DNA of 64,000 nucleotides from a virus, in IMG/VR virus record IMGVR_UViG_3300047546_003518, positions 113,702 through 177,701 of that record. One strand, 5' to 3'. The notes under the pieces were generated by a model, which was not told the DNA's origin, did no database searches, and saw nothing but the letters and a program-made list of their open reading frames with translations. Positions 9,186-17,033 of the stretch are shown here, in pieces (position 1 is the first letter of the stretch; each line of letters opens with the position of its first letter). The position numbers and the translations under genes were made by a program.

Positions 9186-9823
9186 TTGAAATTGACTCAG
9201 ACAACTTGTCGTCTCTGCTGGAATTTGCCGAACTGGTATATCAAAATACAGACGCAGACAAATACCCAGAATTTAGATTTTCAACAGATATTGATGATGC
9301 TGGCAAAAGAAAAAAATTCTACAAAGCTTTCACATTGCCAAGTTCTTTTGCTAATCACAACATCAGGCAGGCATTTGCATTAGTTGATGACAATGGAAAG
9401 TATATTATAGCCGCAGGAGTAACCAGGTTTGAAAATTGGCCAAGTTGGTCCGTGGCTTGGGTTTTGAGTCCGCGTAACAATTTTAAATTTATAGCATGTT
9501 TTAGAGAACTCATGTCACAGTTGGCCTGTTTACACGAATCTATTGGCTTCAATGAATTTTTTGTAACTTATCCAAGTTCGAGAGAATCAGCATACAGTAA
9601 AATTATGTTGCCGTTTCGTGAAAAATATTACACTTTTGTTGAATGCACAGTACCTGCCAAAGAAAGAAGTCCGTATGGGTTTATATATTCTTTAATGGGC
9701 CAAACTTTGCATCCTCATGATATGAGTTTAAGAAGGTATATTCTTCGACGACAAAACACAGACCCTAAGGTATTAAATACAAACTCTAACAGTACGCAGG
9801 AAAAAAATGAACTGGTTGATTAA
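9170..9823 (+). CDS. hypothetical protein, possibly acyltransferase-like
   Basis: 217 aa, overlapping the previous gene by 16 bases and the following desaturase gene by 17. The central part (FALVDDNGKYIIAAGVTRF, then WSVAWVLSP) has the beta-hairpin plus helix order of GNAT acyltransferases, followed by a helix and a strand. No clear acyl-CoA signature. Placed directly before a fatty acyl desaturase, so a lipid- or acyl-linked role is possible by context. Confidence 0.4.
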   Translation: MSYRLIEIDSDNLSSLLEFAELVYQNTDADKYPEFRFSTDIDDAGKRKKFYKAFTLPSSFANHNIRQAFALVDDNGKYIIAAGVTRFENWPSWSVAWVLSPRNNFKFIACFRELMSQLACLHESIGFNEFFVTYPSSRESAYSKIMLPFREKYYTFVECTVPAKERSPYGFIYSLMGQTLHPHDMSLRRYILRRQNTDPKVLNTNSNSTQEKNELVD

Positions 9824-10703
9824 ACAAAAAGAGCTGTATCTAAAAACCAAACAAGTGCCTTATATTATTGCTATTTGGTTGCCCTATCATGTGGCAGCAA
9901 TTCTTGCAGTGATCTATGCATTGCAAGATTGGAGTTGGTGGTATCCTGTTTGGGCCGTGTGTGGCTGGATCTTGCTTGACGGTGTTGGCAATAATCTAAC
10001 ATTGCATCGCTGGTTAAGTCACAAGTCGTGGACGCCAAGAAAAGCTGCTGAACCTTTTTTGCTTTGGGCTGCAACCATGGTTGGCGAAGGAAGCCCTCTT
10101 TGGTGGGCTGCTTTGCATCGTGGTCATCATCATCGTGTAAGTGATCAACCCGGAAAAGACATCCACACTCCTGTAGAAAATGGTTGGCTGCACAGTTACA
10201 TGGGTTGGCAATTTGGCATTGATCAGGGTAGTGTAAGCTTCCGCTATGCAGTTGACTTGCTGAGAGATAGGCGCATTACCTTTATTCATGAAAATTACAA
10301 CAAGGTAATCTACGGCACATTGGCAATCAGCTATCTTTTGTTTGGGCTAACATTTACTGTTTGGTTCTTTGTTATTGGTGCGTTAATGAGTTTGCATGCC
10401 GATGGTTTAGTCAATACCTTTGGTCATGTCAGCCGAGCAGGCTACAAGAACTTTGATAACAGAGATGTCAGCACCAATGTATGGTGGCTAGGATATTTTC
10501 ACTGGGGTAGCGGTTGGCACAACAATCATCATCAAAAGGCCAGCAGTTTTGATTTTGGCACCAGTGTAAGCGGTCGTCCTCATGAGTTTGATCCGTGCAT
10601 GATTTTAATGTTGCCATTTGCGCCTGTAGAGGAATCAAAACGCTTGTGGAATCTAAGAAAAAATGCTATATTAGAAAAGCAACAAGAAAGAGAAACTAAA
10701 TGA
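9807..10703 (+). CDS. acyl-CoA/fatty acid desaturase (membrane, di-iron)
   Basis: 298 aa. The three histidine boxes of delta-9-type membrane desaturases are present: HRWLSH (67-72), HRGHHH (104-109) and HNNHHQ near residue 237. Hydrophobic helices before and between them match the usual topology, and length fits bacterial enzymes (about 300 aa). It would insert a cis double bond into fatty acyl chains at the host membrane using O2 and an electron donor; the 7Fe ferredoxin at 33510-33836 is a conceivable but unproven donor. Overlaps thyX by an ATGA junction. Confidence 0.85.
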   Translation: MNWLIKQKELYLKTKQVPYIIAIWLPYHVAAILAVIYALQDWSWWYPVWAVCGWILLDGVGNNLTLHRWLSHKSWTPRKAAEPFLLWAATMVGEGSPLWWAALHRGHHHRVSDQPGKDIHTPVENGWLHSYMGWQFGIDQGSVSFRYAVDLLRDRRITFIHENYNKVIYGTLAISYLLFGLTFTVWFFVIGALMSLHADGLVNTFGHVSRAGYKNFDNRDVSTNVWWLGYFHWGSGWHNNHHQKASSFDFGTSVSGRPHEFDPCMILMLPFAPVEESKRLWNLRKNAILEKQQERETK

Positions 10704-11365
10704 ATGTTCAACTACTCAGCTACTCCAAGCCCACAGAGCAATTTGCCAACAAAGGCATCACAGATGCACAGGAACTCATTGCGTATTGCGCCCGTGTCAG
10801 CAACCCTAGCAACCAATTCAACACAGACACATCCGAAAAGCTCATCAGATACCTCATCAAGCACCAGCACTGGTCACCACTCGAAATGGTCTCAGCCTGC
10901 ATGGAAATCACTACTACAAGAGATATTGCAAGACAAATCCTTCGACACAGAAGCTTTAGCTTCCAAGAGTTCAGCCAACGATATGCTGATCCTACTCAGG
11001 ATCTCTCGTTTGTTTGTAGAGAAGCAAGACTGCAAGACACAAAAAATAGACAAAACAGCATTGAAACGAATGATACAATGCTACAAAATGAATGGTATCG
11101 TGCTCAACAACGAGTCATCTTTGCTGCAAAAAGAGAGTACGAGTGGGCTATCGCTAACGGTATAGCCAAGGAGCAAGCACGAGCAGTACTGCCCGAAGGA
11201 CTTATTGAAAGTCGCTTGTATATGAATGGCACATTACGAAGCTGGGTTCACTTTATTGAACTGAGAAGTGCCAATGGAACTCAGAAAGAGCACCAAGAAA
11301 TTGCCAAAGCTTGTGCTCAGGTTATTGCTGAAATTTTTCCAATGGCAAAAGATTTAGTCGTTTAA
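10700..11365 (+). CDS. thyX: flavin-dependent thymidylate synthase ThyX
   Basis: 221 aa. ThyX signature RHRSFSFQEFSQRY at residues 82-95 (consensus RHRxxSxQxxSxRY) binds FAD and dUMP, and the C-terminal GLIESRLYMNGTLRSWVHF block is typical. It makes dTMP from dUMP with methylene-tetrahydrofolate and NADPH, raising thymidine supply for phage replication. Last gene of the plus-strand operon; its stop lies in a palindrome shared with the converging minus-strand gene. Confidence 0.95.
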   Translation: MNVQLLSYSKPTEQFANKGITDAQELIAYCARVSNPSNQFNTDTSEKLIRYLIKHQHWSPLEMVSACMEITTTRDIARQILRHRSFSFQEFSQRYADPTQDLSFVCREARLQDTKNRQNSIETNDTMLQNEWYRAQQRVIFAAKREYEWAIANGIAKEQARAVLPEGLIESRLYMNGTLRSWVHFIELRSANGTQKEHQEIAKACAQVIAEIFPMAKDLVV

Positions 11366-12418
11366 CGACTTTGTGGCAGTCAATGACCCATCTTCGTTCT
11401 GCCACAAAAATCCCCAGGCGTTGTTGTAGCGAGTGATGCTGGGCAAGCTAGGCCATTTGGTCTTGTACTTAAAGTATCGCTCGTTCAGCCAGATATCATT
11501 GATCAATTGTTTGGCTGGTAGTTTATAGGTATTCCACCGATCTCCTACCTTAGGTTCTGTGGAATACAACGCCCATTCTTGATACGCAACAGTATCAAAA
11601 AAGTTAACAATATTTCCAGCCATGTACTCTGCTTCTCTGGCGCTAGGAGAATGCATACTTAGACGATACTTAACTGCTTGCCATTTGCAGGTAAAGTTAA
11701 TCCACCATAGGAAATCGTGATTAGTTTCAATGGGTAGAGGTGCTGCATTAACTAAGTCGTAGAGCATTTGTTCACGCTCATCTCGGTAGTCTTCTTGTTT
11801 GTCTAGCAACCAGTGTAAAGATTCGTATTCCCAGTTTCCATGGATAGCATCAAAATTTCCTGTGCGATCCATATAGCTTTTTAAAGTCAAGCTACCAAAC
11901 AAATTATCAGCACACTCTCCGGTTATGCATAGATTTAGCGGATCATTGATAATGCCATAGAAGTTATTGCTTGGCAACAGCCTTGTTCCAAAGTGGGGCA
12001 ATATAATTTCATTAAAAAACTCACTGTTTTCAACTTGACTATCTTCATTTACTGCACACCAAACAGATTCTTTAATATCTGCCCAATGGGGATGACTGAT
12101 TAGTAACGAAACAATCAGAGTACTATCAATGCCGCCGCTAAAAAAGACAACAAGTCTTTGTTTGTTCTTTGTTTTAAAAAGTTCAATGCACTCATCAATG
12201 CGTTGATAGCTGGCAGCACTGAATGTAGGTACAGTAGCGGGCTTATTGGGTATTGGACTATTGTTGTGTACATCAATACCTGGAATGTTTAATGTACCAG
12301 TGCGGTCGTGCAAACTGATCCAAGGATTGAACATTTGCACAAACGATTTTGTTGCTGGGTCAATGTCTGGTTTTGTCTGATACAGACGATGTGGAATGTA
12401 GTAGAGTAATTTTTTCAT
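11354..12418 (-). CDS. asparagine-synthase-like PP-loop protein
   Basis: 354 aa from ATG 12418, two bases after the upstream stop. VVFFSGGIDSTLIVSLL (about residues 90-106) is the PP-loop and LCITGECADNLFGS is the GExxDxLFGG-like block of asparagine synthase C-terminal domains. The N-terminal glutaminase domain is missing, so ammonia or another amine must be supplied separately, as in beta-lactam-synthetase-like and other amide-forming relatives. Acts in the cytoplasm. With the PP-loop protein at 8238-9185 it gives two carboxyl-activating enzymes near each other. Confidence 0.65.
   Translation of the reverse strand: MKKLLYYIPHRLYQTKPDIDPATKSFVQMFNPWISLHDRTGTLNIPGIDVHNNSPIPNKPATVPTFSAASYQRIDECIELFKTKNKQRLVVFFSGGIDSTLIVSLLISHPHWADIKESVWCAVNEDSQVENSEFFNEIILPHFGTRLLPSNNFYGIINDPLNLCITGECADNLFGSLTLKSYMDRTGNFDAIHGNWEYESLHWLLDKQEDYRDEREQMLYDLVNAAPLPIETNHDFLWWINFTCKWQAVKYRLSMHSPSAREAEYMAGNIVNFFDTVAYQEWALYSTEPKVGDRWNTYKLPAKQLINDIWLNERYFKYKTKWPSLPSITRYNNAWGFLWQNEDGSLTATKSLND
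11356..11370. terminator. short palindrome at a convergent gene junction
   Basis: AGTCGT-TTA-ACGACT is a perfect 6-bp stem with a three-base loop. It contains the TAA of thyX (11363-11365) and overlaps the stop of the opposing gene (11354-11356). No long U tract follows on either strand, so it would be a weak bidirectional terminator or an mRNA 3'-end stabiliser. Confidence 0.4.
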
Positions 12419-12420
12419 AG

Positions 12421-13041
12421 TTACATCATCATTGACAAAAAGGCATCTTCGTCCATTGCAGAACGACACCGATCAAAGTCTTCTTTGGTACTGGCATTAC
12501 GAATAGCAATTTGATGTCTAATTCGCAGCCTTTCAAGTTTGCGAAGCAAAAATTTTCTATTCAGATATTTGTTTACAATAATACCAGCGGCAACATTGAT
12601 TGTTAGGCCGCTTTCTTCTGCATAGTCAGATACCATACCGGACTCTGCTGTTACTCCGTCAATGACGGCCTGTGCTTCAACATATTTTTCTTCGTATGCT
12701 TCTTGTTGCCAAGGTACAACATCAAGGAATCTTTTATGTCCATGTGCTAGTCGTTGATGTAGCTCATGCATTAGCTGCACTCGCCCGCGCAATTGTTTGC
12801 TTAATAATTCAAGATCTTCTGATTTCTGATGAGGTACCAACTTGGTATTTCTTGGACCATTAAACTCTATGCGAAAATTAAAATTACCATTCTTGAGTTC
12901 ATTTGCCTCAGACTCTGAAAGTCCGTAAATTCTAGAGATGGCTCTAAAATCGTTGAGGCACGCACTTTCAACCAATGGTAAACTCTCAGAGCAAGCAAGT
13001 ACTTCGTTTTCAGCAGAGCAAGCAAGTGCTAGCCACTTCAT
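12421..13041 (-). CDS. hypothetical protein, 206 aa
   Basis: ATG 13041 has AGGAG eight bases upstream. Long charged helices (about residues 70-130 and 165-200) alternate with a small Ala/Gly/Val patch (SGLTINVAAGIIVNKYL), and the protein ends in three methionines. No known domain. It is followed at two bases by the asparagine-synthase-like gene, so the two are likely co-translated. Confidence 0.55.
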   Translation of the reverse strand: MKWLALACSAENEVLACSESLPLVESACLNDFRAISRIYGLSESEANELKNGNFNFRIEFNGPRNTKLVPHQKSEDLELLSKQLRGRVQLMHELHQRLAHGHKRFLDVVPWQQEAYEEKYVEAQAVIDGVTAESGMVSDYAEESGLTINVAAGIIVNKYLNRKFLLRKLERLRIRHQIAIRNASTKEDFDRCRSAMDEDAFLSMMM

Positions 13042-13089
13042 GGTAATTCTCCTGTTACCTTTTTATGTATGAACACAAGAGCTGTTTGT

Positions 13090-13602
13090 TTACCCAATGG
13101 CTATGTCCGGAGAAAATCTTACACTCAGTACTATCCTTGAATCATTGTCCAAGTTGGTAACACGATGAGGAACATCAATTTTAACAATAGTAGGTGAATC
13201 AATTGTTACACTATTTTGTATAGCAGGCTCACTAATCCAATTTAGTTTAAGGTATTTTACCTTACTGGTTGACGCTTCTTCTAATTCATACTTTCCACGA
13301 TACCAGGTCATTCTACCACTGGATTTGATTGGTATGTTTAATGCGCTATTACTGGAGCGAGTTCTTTTTGCGCTGTAGCCGTCAACATGTATCTCCTGTA
13401 CACCCAATGGTCCTTGACTAAATGCCAGTACAGATTTTATTTTTCTTTCTGGATATACAGGGAGCAATTTCGTTAGCTCGGCAATTTCATTGTTATCTAA
13501 AAGGTAGATCCATTCGCTGCCTGACCTTGCAGTTTCTAAGTAAGAAAACTTTTCTTGAATCAGTTTCCAATTTGGTATGTTGGTTCGTTCGTATAAAAGC
13601 AT
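13090..13602 (-). CDS. 2OG-Fe(II) oxygenase-like protein
   Basis: 170 aa. VQEIHVDGYSAKRTR carries an H-x-D iron motif. IVKIDVPHRVTNLDNDSRIVLSVRF carries the distal His and, ten residues on, an Arg that could hold 2-oxoglutarate. Size and order match short aspartyl-hydroxylase-like oxygenases. No Shine-Dalgarno is present; an AATAAATA box lies four bases before the ATG. It is transcribed divergently from the fatty acid hydroxylase gene 50 bases away. Confidence 0.55.
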   Translation of the reverse strand: MLLYERTNIPNWKLIQEKFSYLETARSGSEWIYLLDNNEIAELTKLLPVYPERKIKSVLAFSQGPLGVQEIHVDGYSAKRTRSSNSALNIPIKSSGRMTWYRGKYELEEASTSKVKYLKLNWISEPAIQNSVTIDSPTIVKIDVPHRVTNLDNDSRIVLSVRFSPDIAIG

Positions 13603-13606
13603 GTTT

Positions 13607-13615
13607 TATTTATTA
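13607..13615 (-). promoter_or_regulatory. late-promoter-like box before 13602 start
   Basis: Minus strand TAATAAATA ends four bases before the ATG at 13602, and the gene has no Shine-Dalgarno. It resembles the T4 late box TATAAATA. By T4 spacing, transcription would start at about the AUG. Confidence 0.35.
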
Positions 13616-13640
13616 GGCATTATATGATTAAATTTGCTTG

Positions 13641-13647
13641 CTAAGTA
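13641..13647 (+). promoter_or_regulatory. late-promoter-like box before 13653 start
   Basis: CTAAGTA followed by exactly five bases and the ATG at 13653, with no Shine-Dalgarno. It is the plus-strand partner of the box at 13607-13615 in the same 50-base divergent gap. Confidence 0.35.
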
Positions 13648-13652
13648 CTAGC

Positions 13653-14105
13653 ATGATCTATTTTGTAGTTTTTCTTGCTTGGACGCTTTATCTGTACATT
13701 ATACATCGTGCCATACATGCTGTAGGCCTCAGCTACTTTCCGCTGGCATTCTTAGCTCACGCCGACCACCACAAGTATATAAACACTCACGAACAAACCA
13801 AATGGCACTGGAATAACATATTCTTATTCAATGACACTTGGATGAGTACACTAGATCTGTGGATCACTGAAGTTATTCCCACACTAGTGTTCAGTTGGAT
13901 TACAGGGCATTGGTGGATTAGTGTATTCTATTACTTCTGGGCAGCATTTATACAGGAAACCATTGAGCATAATCCAAAGTTTGATTGGTACCCATGGATT
14001 ACCAGTGGTAAATGGCATTTGGTTCACCACTGGGATACTCGTGTTAATTTTGGATTGTTTAGTCCTGTGTGGGACTGGATGTTTGGAACTTTAAAAAGAC
14101 ACTAA
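13653..14105 (+). CDS. fatty acid hydroxylase / sterol desaturase superfamily protein
   Basis: 150 aa from ATG 13653 (TTG at 13638 is the alternative). Histidine clusters HRAIH, HADHHKYIN and HLVHHWD are spaced as in membrane di-iron fatty acid hydroxylases and carotenoid or sterol hydroxylases. Hydrophobic segments at the N-terminus and about residues 70-95 fit membrane insertion. It would hydroxylate or desaturate a lipid at the host membrane. It is a lone plus-strand gene among minus-strand genes. Short compared with many family members but all His boxes are kept. Confidence 0.75.
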   Translation: MIYFVVFLAWTLYLYIIHRAIHAVGLSYFPLAFLAHADHHKYINTHEQTKWHWNNIFLFNDTWMSTLDLWITEVIPTLVFSWITGHWWISVFYYFWAAFIQETIEHNPKFDWYPWITSGKWHLVHHWDTRVNFGLFSPVWDWMFGTLKRH

Positions 14106-14118
14106 GAATTATTTCTTA
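14103..14118. terminator. short palindrome at a convergent gene junction
   Basis: TAAGAA-TTAT-TTCTTA is a perfect 6-bp stem with a four-base loop lying across the stop codons of the converging genes (plus TAA 14103-14105, minus TAA 14109-14111). Same design as 11356-11370; no clear U tract. Confidence 0.35.
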
Positions 14119-14813
14119 ACATCAAATCTCTTAGAAGAACCGTTGCGGTCTGCCCAATTGTAAAAGGCCGCTGCTGCTTTTTTTGGTTCTTCCTTCGTGT
14201 GAAGTAATACACTAGGCCATATGTGTTCAAAATGCTTTTGGAACCCAGCTGATGCTTCCCATCCAAAACAAAATCTACAGCGAAAATTTGATTCGTTGTC
14301 TATGTAGATTTGCGATGGGCCATTTTGTATGCCCATGTGATCAGCAAACTCAAAAACTTCTTCAATTCTTCCGGAGAAAAACGGAAGGTCTTGTTTTGTT
14401 CTATCAATTAGTTTCCAGCCGTATGCTTCATTATAAAATTTAGCATAAGCAAGTACATGCCTACCTTTAAAAGATACTAATTCAAATTTCCATGTTCCAG
14501 TATTTGCTTTTTCAGTGTGATAGTACTGTAAACGACGCTGAAAGTGACTAGGACTAGAAATGTTTCCCAAAACAATCTTACCGGCAGAATTCAATCCTTC
14601 AACGATTCGTTGGCCATTTGGCCCAAATGCCAATGCAGTGGTAACACTATCAACAGATGACAGTGAAATATTATTTCCGTCATCCTGCACAAAAGCGGCC
14701 TGATCTGCATAGCCTGGGGTTATCACTACCTTACAGTCTAGCCCCTGAGACCTAAATGAAGGCATTAAATTGTAAGCATGTTCTGGTGGGTTTACTAATA
14801 ATAAATCAATCAT
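14109..14813 (-). CDS. ATP-grasp-like protein (tentative)
   Basis: 234 aa. MGIQNGPSQIYIDNESNFRC (about residues 160-180) resembles the end of ATP-grasp ligases, where a G-x-x-x-G-P-x-H/Q-x-E strand is followed by an acidic Mg site and N-x-R. The N-terminus (IDLLLVNPPEHAYNLM) starts like a nucleotide-fold strand. The lid domain would be very short or absent, so it may be degenerate. If active it would join a carboxylate to an amine with ATP. An unrelated fold is possible. Confidence 0.3.
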   Translation of the reverse strand: MIDLLLVNPPEHAYNLMPSFRSQGLDCKVVITPGYADQAAFVQDDGNNISLSSVDSVTTALAFGPNGQRIVEGLNSAGKIVLGNISSPSHFQRRLQYYHTEKANTGTWKFELVSFKGRHVLAYAKFYNEAYGWKLIDRTKQDLPFFSGRIEEVFEFADHMGIQNGPSQIYIDNESNFRCRFCFGWEASAGFQKHFEHIWPSVLLHTKEEPKKAAAAFYNWADRNGSSKRFDVKK

Positions 14814-14816
14814 AAT

Positions 14817-15119
14817 TTAATCCTGATTAAAGTGCGTGGCTAACAAAGCACCTACAAATCTAGTGACCTTAGACTTGATAAGTTCACTGTTCATCATTAC
14901 TTCAAAATCTACAATACGATCTAGGTATTGTTCTAGCTGTTTGATACCCAGTACTTCTTTGCTAGTTTTAATTTCAGATAGATCTTTTTGCTTGAAGACA
15001 ATTTCTGTGCCATCATCTAAATAGACCTTGATCCATTCAATGTATTCCACAGGTACTTCCTCAACATGTATCTCTCGAAGCATGTCTTCAAAGCTGCGAT
15101 CTTTTTTGCGAATGCTCAT
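14817..15119 (-). CDS. hypothetical protein, 100 aa
   Basis: ATG 15119 is chosen over an in-frame start four codons upstream. Acidic protein with a basic start (RKKDR), a DDGTEIVFKQKDLSEI hairpin in the middle and a C-terminal helix. Small proteins with this layout are common in aquatic T4-like phages. No function can be given. Follows the AT-hook-bearing gene by 37 bases. Confidence 0.5.
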   Translation of the reverse strand: MSIRKKDRSFEDMLREIHVEEVPVEYIEWIKVYLDDGTEIVFKQKDLSEIKTSKEVLGIKQLEQYLDRIVDFEVMMNSELIKSKVTRFVGALLATHFNQD

Positions 15120-15156
15120 TGTTAGTTCCAAAAAGACCTAAGACGATCAAGCCAAG

Positions 15157-15780
15157 TTAACTTACGACTTGAACCTTGGCTGGCCGGCCCCTTCCTCTCT
15201 TGGCTTCGGTCGCCGGCTGGGCTGGACTTTGGTGGTCGCCCGCGACCACGCTTTTTGGGTCAAGCTTGTTTGCCTCTTCTCTCAACCTGCGTACTTCAGC
15301 TTCAAAGGTATTGGCCTGAGAACGATACTTAGCAGCCAATTGCTCGTCGCTGATTACGCCGGGTGGTGTGCTTGGCGCAGCCGCTGCTACAGGTGCTCGT
15401 TTAATTCCCTGTACAGCTTCTTGATTTGTAATTTGCTTGAGTTCCTTATTGAGATCAACTAGGTTAATTTCAACGCCGGGAGTTGGTCGCATAAGAATGC
15501 TCTTGGTAGGCACCTTGACAATCCAACCTTGCTGATGCAAGGTGTTTAGCATATTGGTACCGTCCTGGAATGACTGTCTAAAAAGAAAGTCATGAGTGTC
15601 AAGTTGATCCTGGCAAATATTACTTTCAACAGCTCGCATAAGATCGTCGTGATAGCTAGCTGGTAGCTTTTCTGTATGAACTACCAGGCAGTTCTCGGGC
15701 TCTCCGGGTACTTCGCGAAACAAAACTACAACCTTTTTGCCTTGTAAATTTTGTCCAACATGTTTAATAAATTTTGCCAT
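15157..15780 (-). CDS. hypothetical protein with C-terminal AT-hook-like motif
   Basis: 207 aa with a good Shine-Dalgarno (AAGGAG). Three parts are visible: a folded N-terminal region (1-120), an Ala/Pro-rich linker (about 125-140), and a charged helix followed by a tail in which KRGRGRPAK (about residues 194-202) matches the AT-hook core that binds the minor groove of AT-rich DNA. A DNA-organising or transcription-linked role is inferred from that motif alone. Confidence 0.55.
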   Translation of the reverse strand: MAKFIKHVGQNLQGKKVVVLFREVPGEPENCLVVHTEKLPASYHDDLMRAVESNICQDQLDTHDFLFRQSFQDGTNMLNTLHQQGWIVKVPTKSILMRPTPGVEINLVDLNKELKQITNQEAVQGIKRAPVAAAAPSTPPGVISDEQLAAKYRSQANTFEAEVRRLREEANKLDPKSVVAGDHQSPAQPATEAKRGRGRPAKVQVVS

Positions 15781-15797
15781 ATAAGGCTCCTTTTAGT

Positions 15798-16037
15798 TTA
15801 AGCAGCTTCTTGAGGTGCGTCGGTAACTTCTGCAGGTGCGCCTGCTTCAGCCGGCTGCTCTGCTGGTGTATTGGCCTTTAGAAATAATGCTAACTTGTTG
15901 TAAGTAGCACCAACAATTTCCATTTCATTGGCACGATAGGCACCGCGTGTAGCGCCGAGTTCTACTGCACCGGCTAGTACGCGAAGGTCTTGTAAATTGA
16001 GCGAAATTGGCTGTTGTGCCTGTTCTTGGTTTTCCAT
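15798..16037 (-). CDS. hypothetical protein, 79 aa
   Basis: Strong Shine-Dalgarno AGGAG eight bases before ATG 16037. A helical core (LNLQDLRVLAGAVELGATRG and a second helix to residue 55) is followed by an Ala/Glu/Pro-rich flexible tail. Short proteins of this kind are found in aquatic T4-like phages. A weak promoter (TTGGCT, 17 bases, TATACC) lies upstream at about 16051-16079. Function unknown. Confidence 0.55.
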   Translation of the reverse strand: MENQEQAQQPISLNLQDLRVLAGAVELGATRGAYRANEMEIVGATYNKLALFLKANTPAEQPAEAGAPAEVTDAPQEAA

Positions 16038-16113
16038 GTTTATCTCCTATTGTTATGGTATACCCACGAAATACTTATTAGCCAATTTTGCAAAGGTTTA
16101 ACCAAAATGGAAT

Positions 16114-16142
16114 CAAAAAAAACGCACCTTGCGGTGCGTTTC
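16114..16142 (-). terminator. rho-independent terminator after the radical SAM gene
   Basis: On the minus strand AAACGCACC-GCAA-GGTGCGTTT forms a 9-bp stem capped by a GNRA tetraloop and runs straight into a tract of Ts (A run at 16115-16122 on the plus strand). It begins at the TAG of the radical SAM gene. This is the clearest terminator in the window. Confidence 0.9.
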
Positions 16143-16999
16143 TACTCGGTAACAATTCTAATTTTTCTACGATCTTGTTCGTTTCTACATTGGTTTACGG
16201 TACAAGCAAAATGACTGCTAGGTGGTTGCCATTGTGGATCAAATACATTGTAGTGTTCGCTTCTGCCACCGCATTGACTATATGATGCAAAGCCGCGAGG
16301 ATTAATAGTCAACCAGTCTACTCCTGCATAGCATGGCTTTCCCGTGTAAACAGGATCTGCTTGATTAGGTACACTTAGGTCTGTATACACTGGAACCACT
16401 GGAACACTAACATAATCGTCTGGGCGACCATAAATTCTATTCTCATCTACTTGGCTATATCCTTGATATAATCGACCGTCTTCTTCGTAGAGTATTTGCT
16501 CACTGCACACATATCCTAGGTCTTTATAGTGCTGTGCTTTTTCTTTGGCTTCGTAAATCTTTCCGGGCGTTAAAGGAATAACAATTGAAACCCCTATATT
16601 TTTTTCTTGGCATTGCTCAAGTGCAAAGCCAAACACATCATCATTTTGCCAGGGATGGTATGTAAGTTTTACCTTGTCAATGAAATTTAAAACGCTGTAC
16701 AAAGAAAACCAAGTATCGTCACCACTGGTATCAAGTCTAACAAATGATGGTCGTTCTTTTATTTTTTTTAACAATGTACTCAGATGCGGATAATGTAAAG
16801 GTTCACCGCCGCCTAGCTTCCAATATATTTTTGGGTGGTGTTGGTATCTTGTGCTTTGCAATTTTTCAATGACAGATAGATACTGGTCAACTGAAAAGCT
16901 CAACTCACCACTTTTAAAGAGTGATGGGCAGTAGGAGCATTGGAATTTGCAGTAACCATTTAAAAACCAGGTTACCTCAGCGTATTCTAGTTCTATCAT
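16142..16999 (-). CDS. radical SAM protein
   Basis: 285 aa from ATG 16999. C17-x3-C21-x2-C24 (CKFQCSYC) binds the 4Fe-4S cluster that cleaves SAM. KLGGGEPLHYPHL is the GGEP motif contacting the SAM amino group. Three further Cys near the C-terminus (GKPCYAGVD, SQCGG, FACTVNQC) could hold an auxiliary cluster as in twitch/SPASM proteins. Substrate unknown. The gene stands alone between a structured leader (17000-17241) and its own terminator, so it is probably regulated as a single unit. Confidence 0.75.
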   Translation of the reverse strand: MIELEYAEVTWFLNGYCKFQCSYCPSLFKSGELSFSVDQYLSVIEKLQSTRYQHHPKIYWKLGGGEPLHYPHLSTLLKKIKERPSFVRLDTSGDDTWFSLYSVLNFIDKVKLTYHPWQNDDVFGFALEQCQEKNIGVSIVIPLTPGKIYEAKEKAQHYKDLGYVCSEQILYEEDGRLYQGYSQVDENRIYGRPDDYVSVPVVPVYTDLSVPNQADPVYTGKPCYAGVDWLTINPRGFASYSQCGGRSEHYNVFDPQWQPPSSHFACTVNQCRNEQDRRKIRIVTE

Positions 17000-17000
17000 A

Positions 17001-17033
17001 GTAAGGTACTCTACCTTACTTAGCGAACTAAGT
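17001..17033 (-). promoter_or_regulatory. tandem hairpins directly before the radical SAM start
   Basis: Two perfect inverted repeats abut the ATG at 16999: GTAAGGTA/TACCTTAC (17001-17008 and 17012-17019, 8-bp stem, 3-base loop) and ACTTAG/CTAAGT (17018-17023 and 17028-17033) with a UUCG loop in minus-strand RNA. They share two bases, so they may compete. The AAGG near the start would be hidden in the first stem. This suggests translational control or an RNA 3'-end structure. Confidence 0.55.

Noticed and set aside
10704-11165. 153-codon frame within thyX
   Set aside because: It overlaps thyX in another plus frame; thyX has an intact signature and this frame shows no motif.
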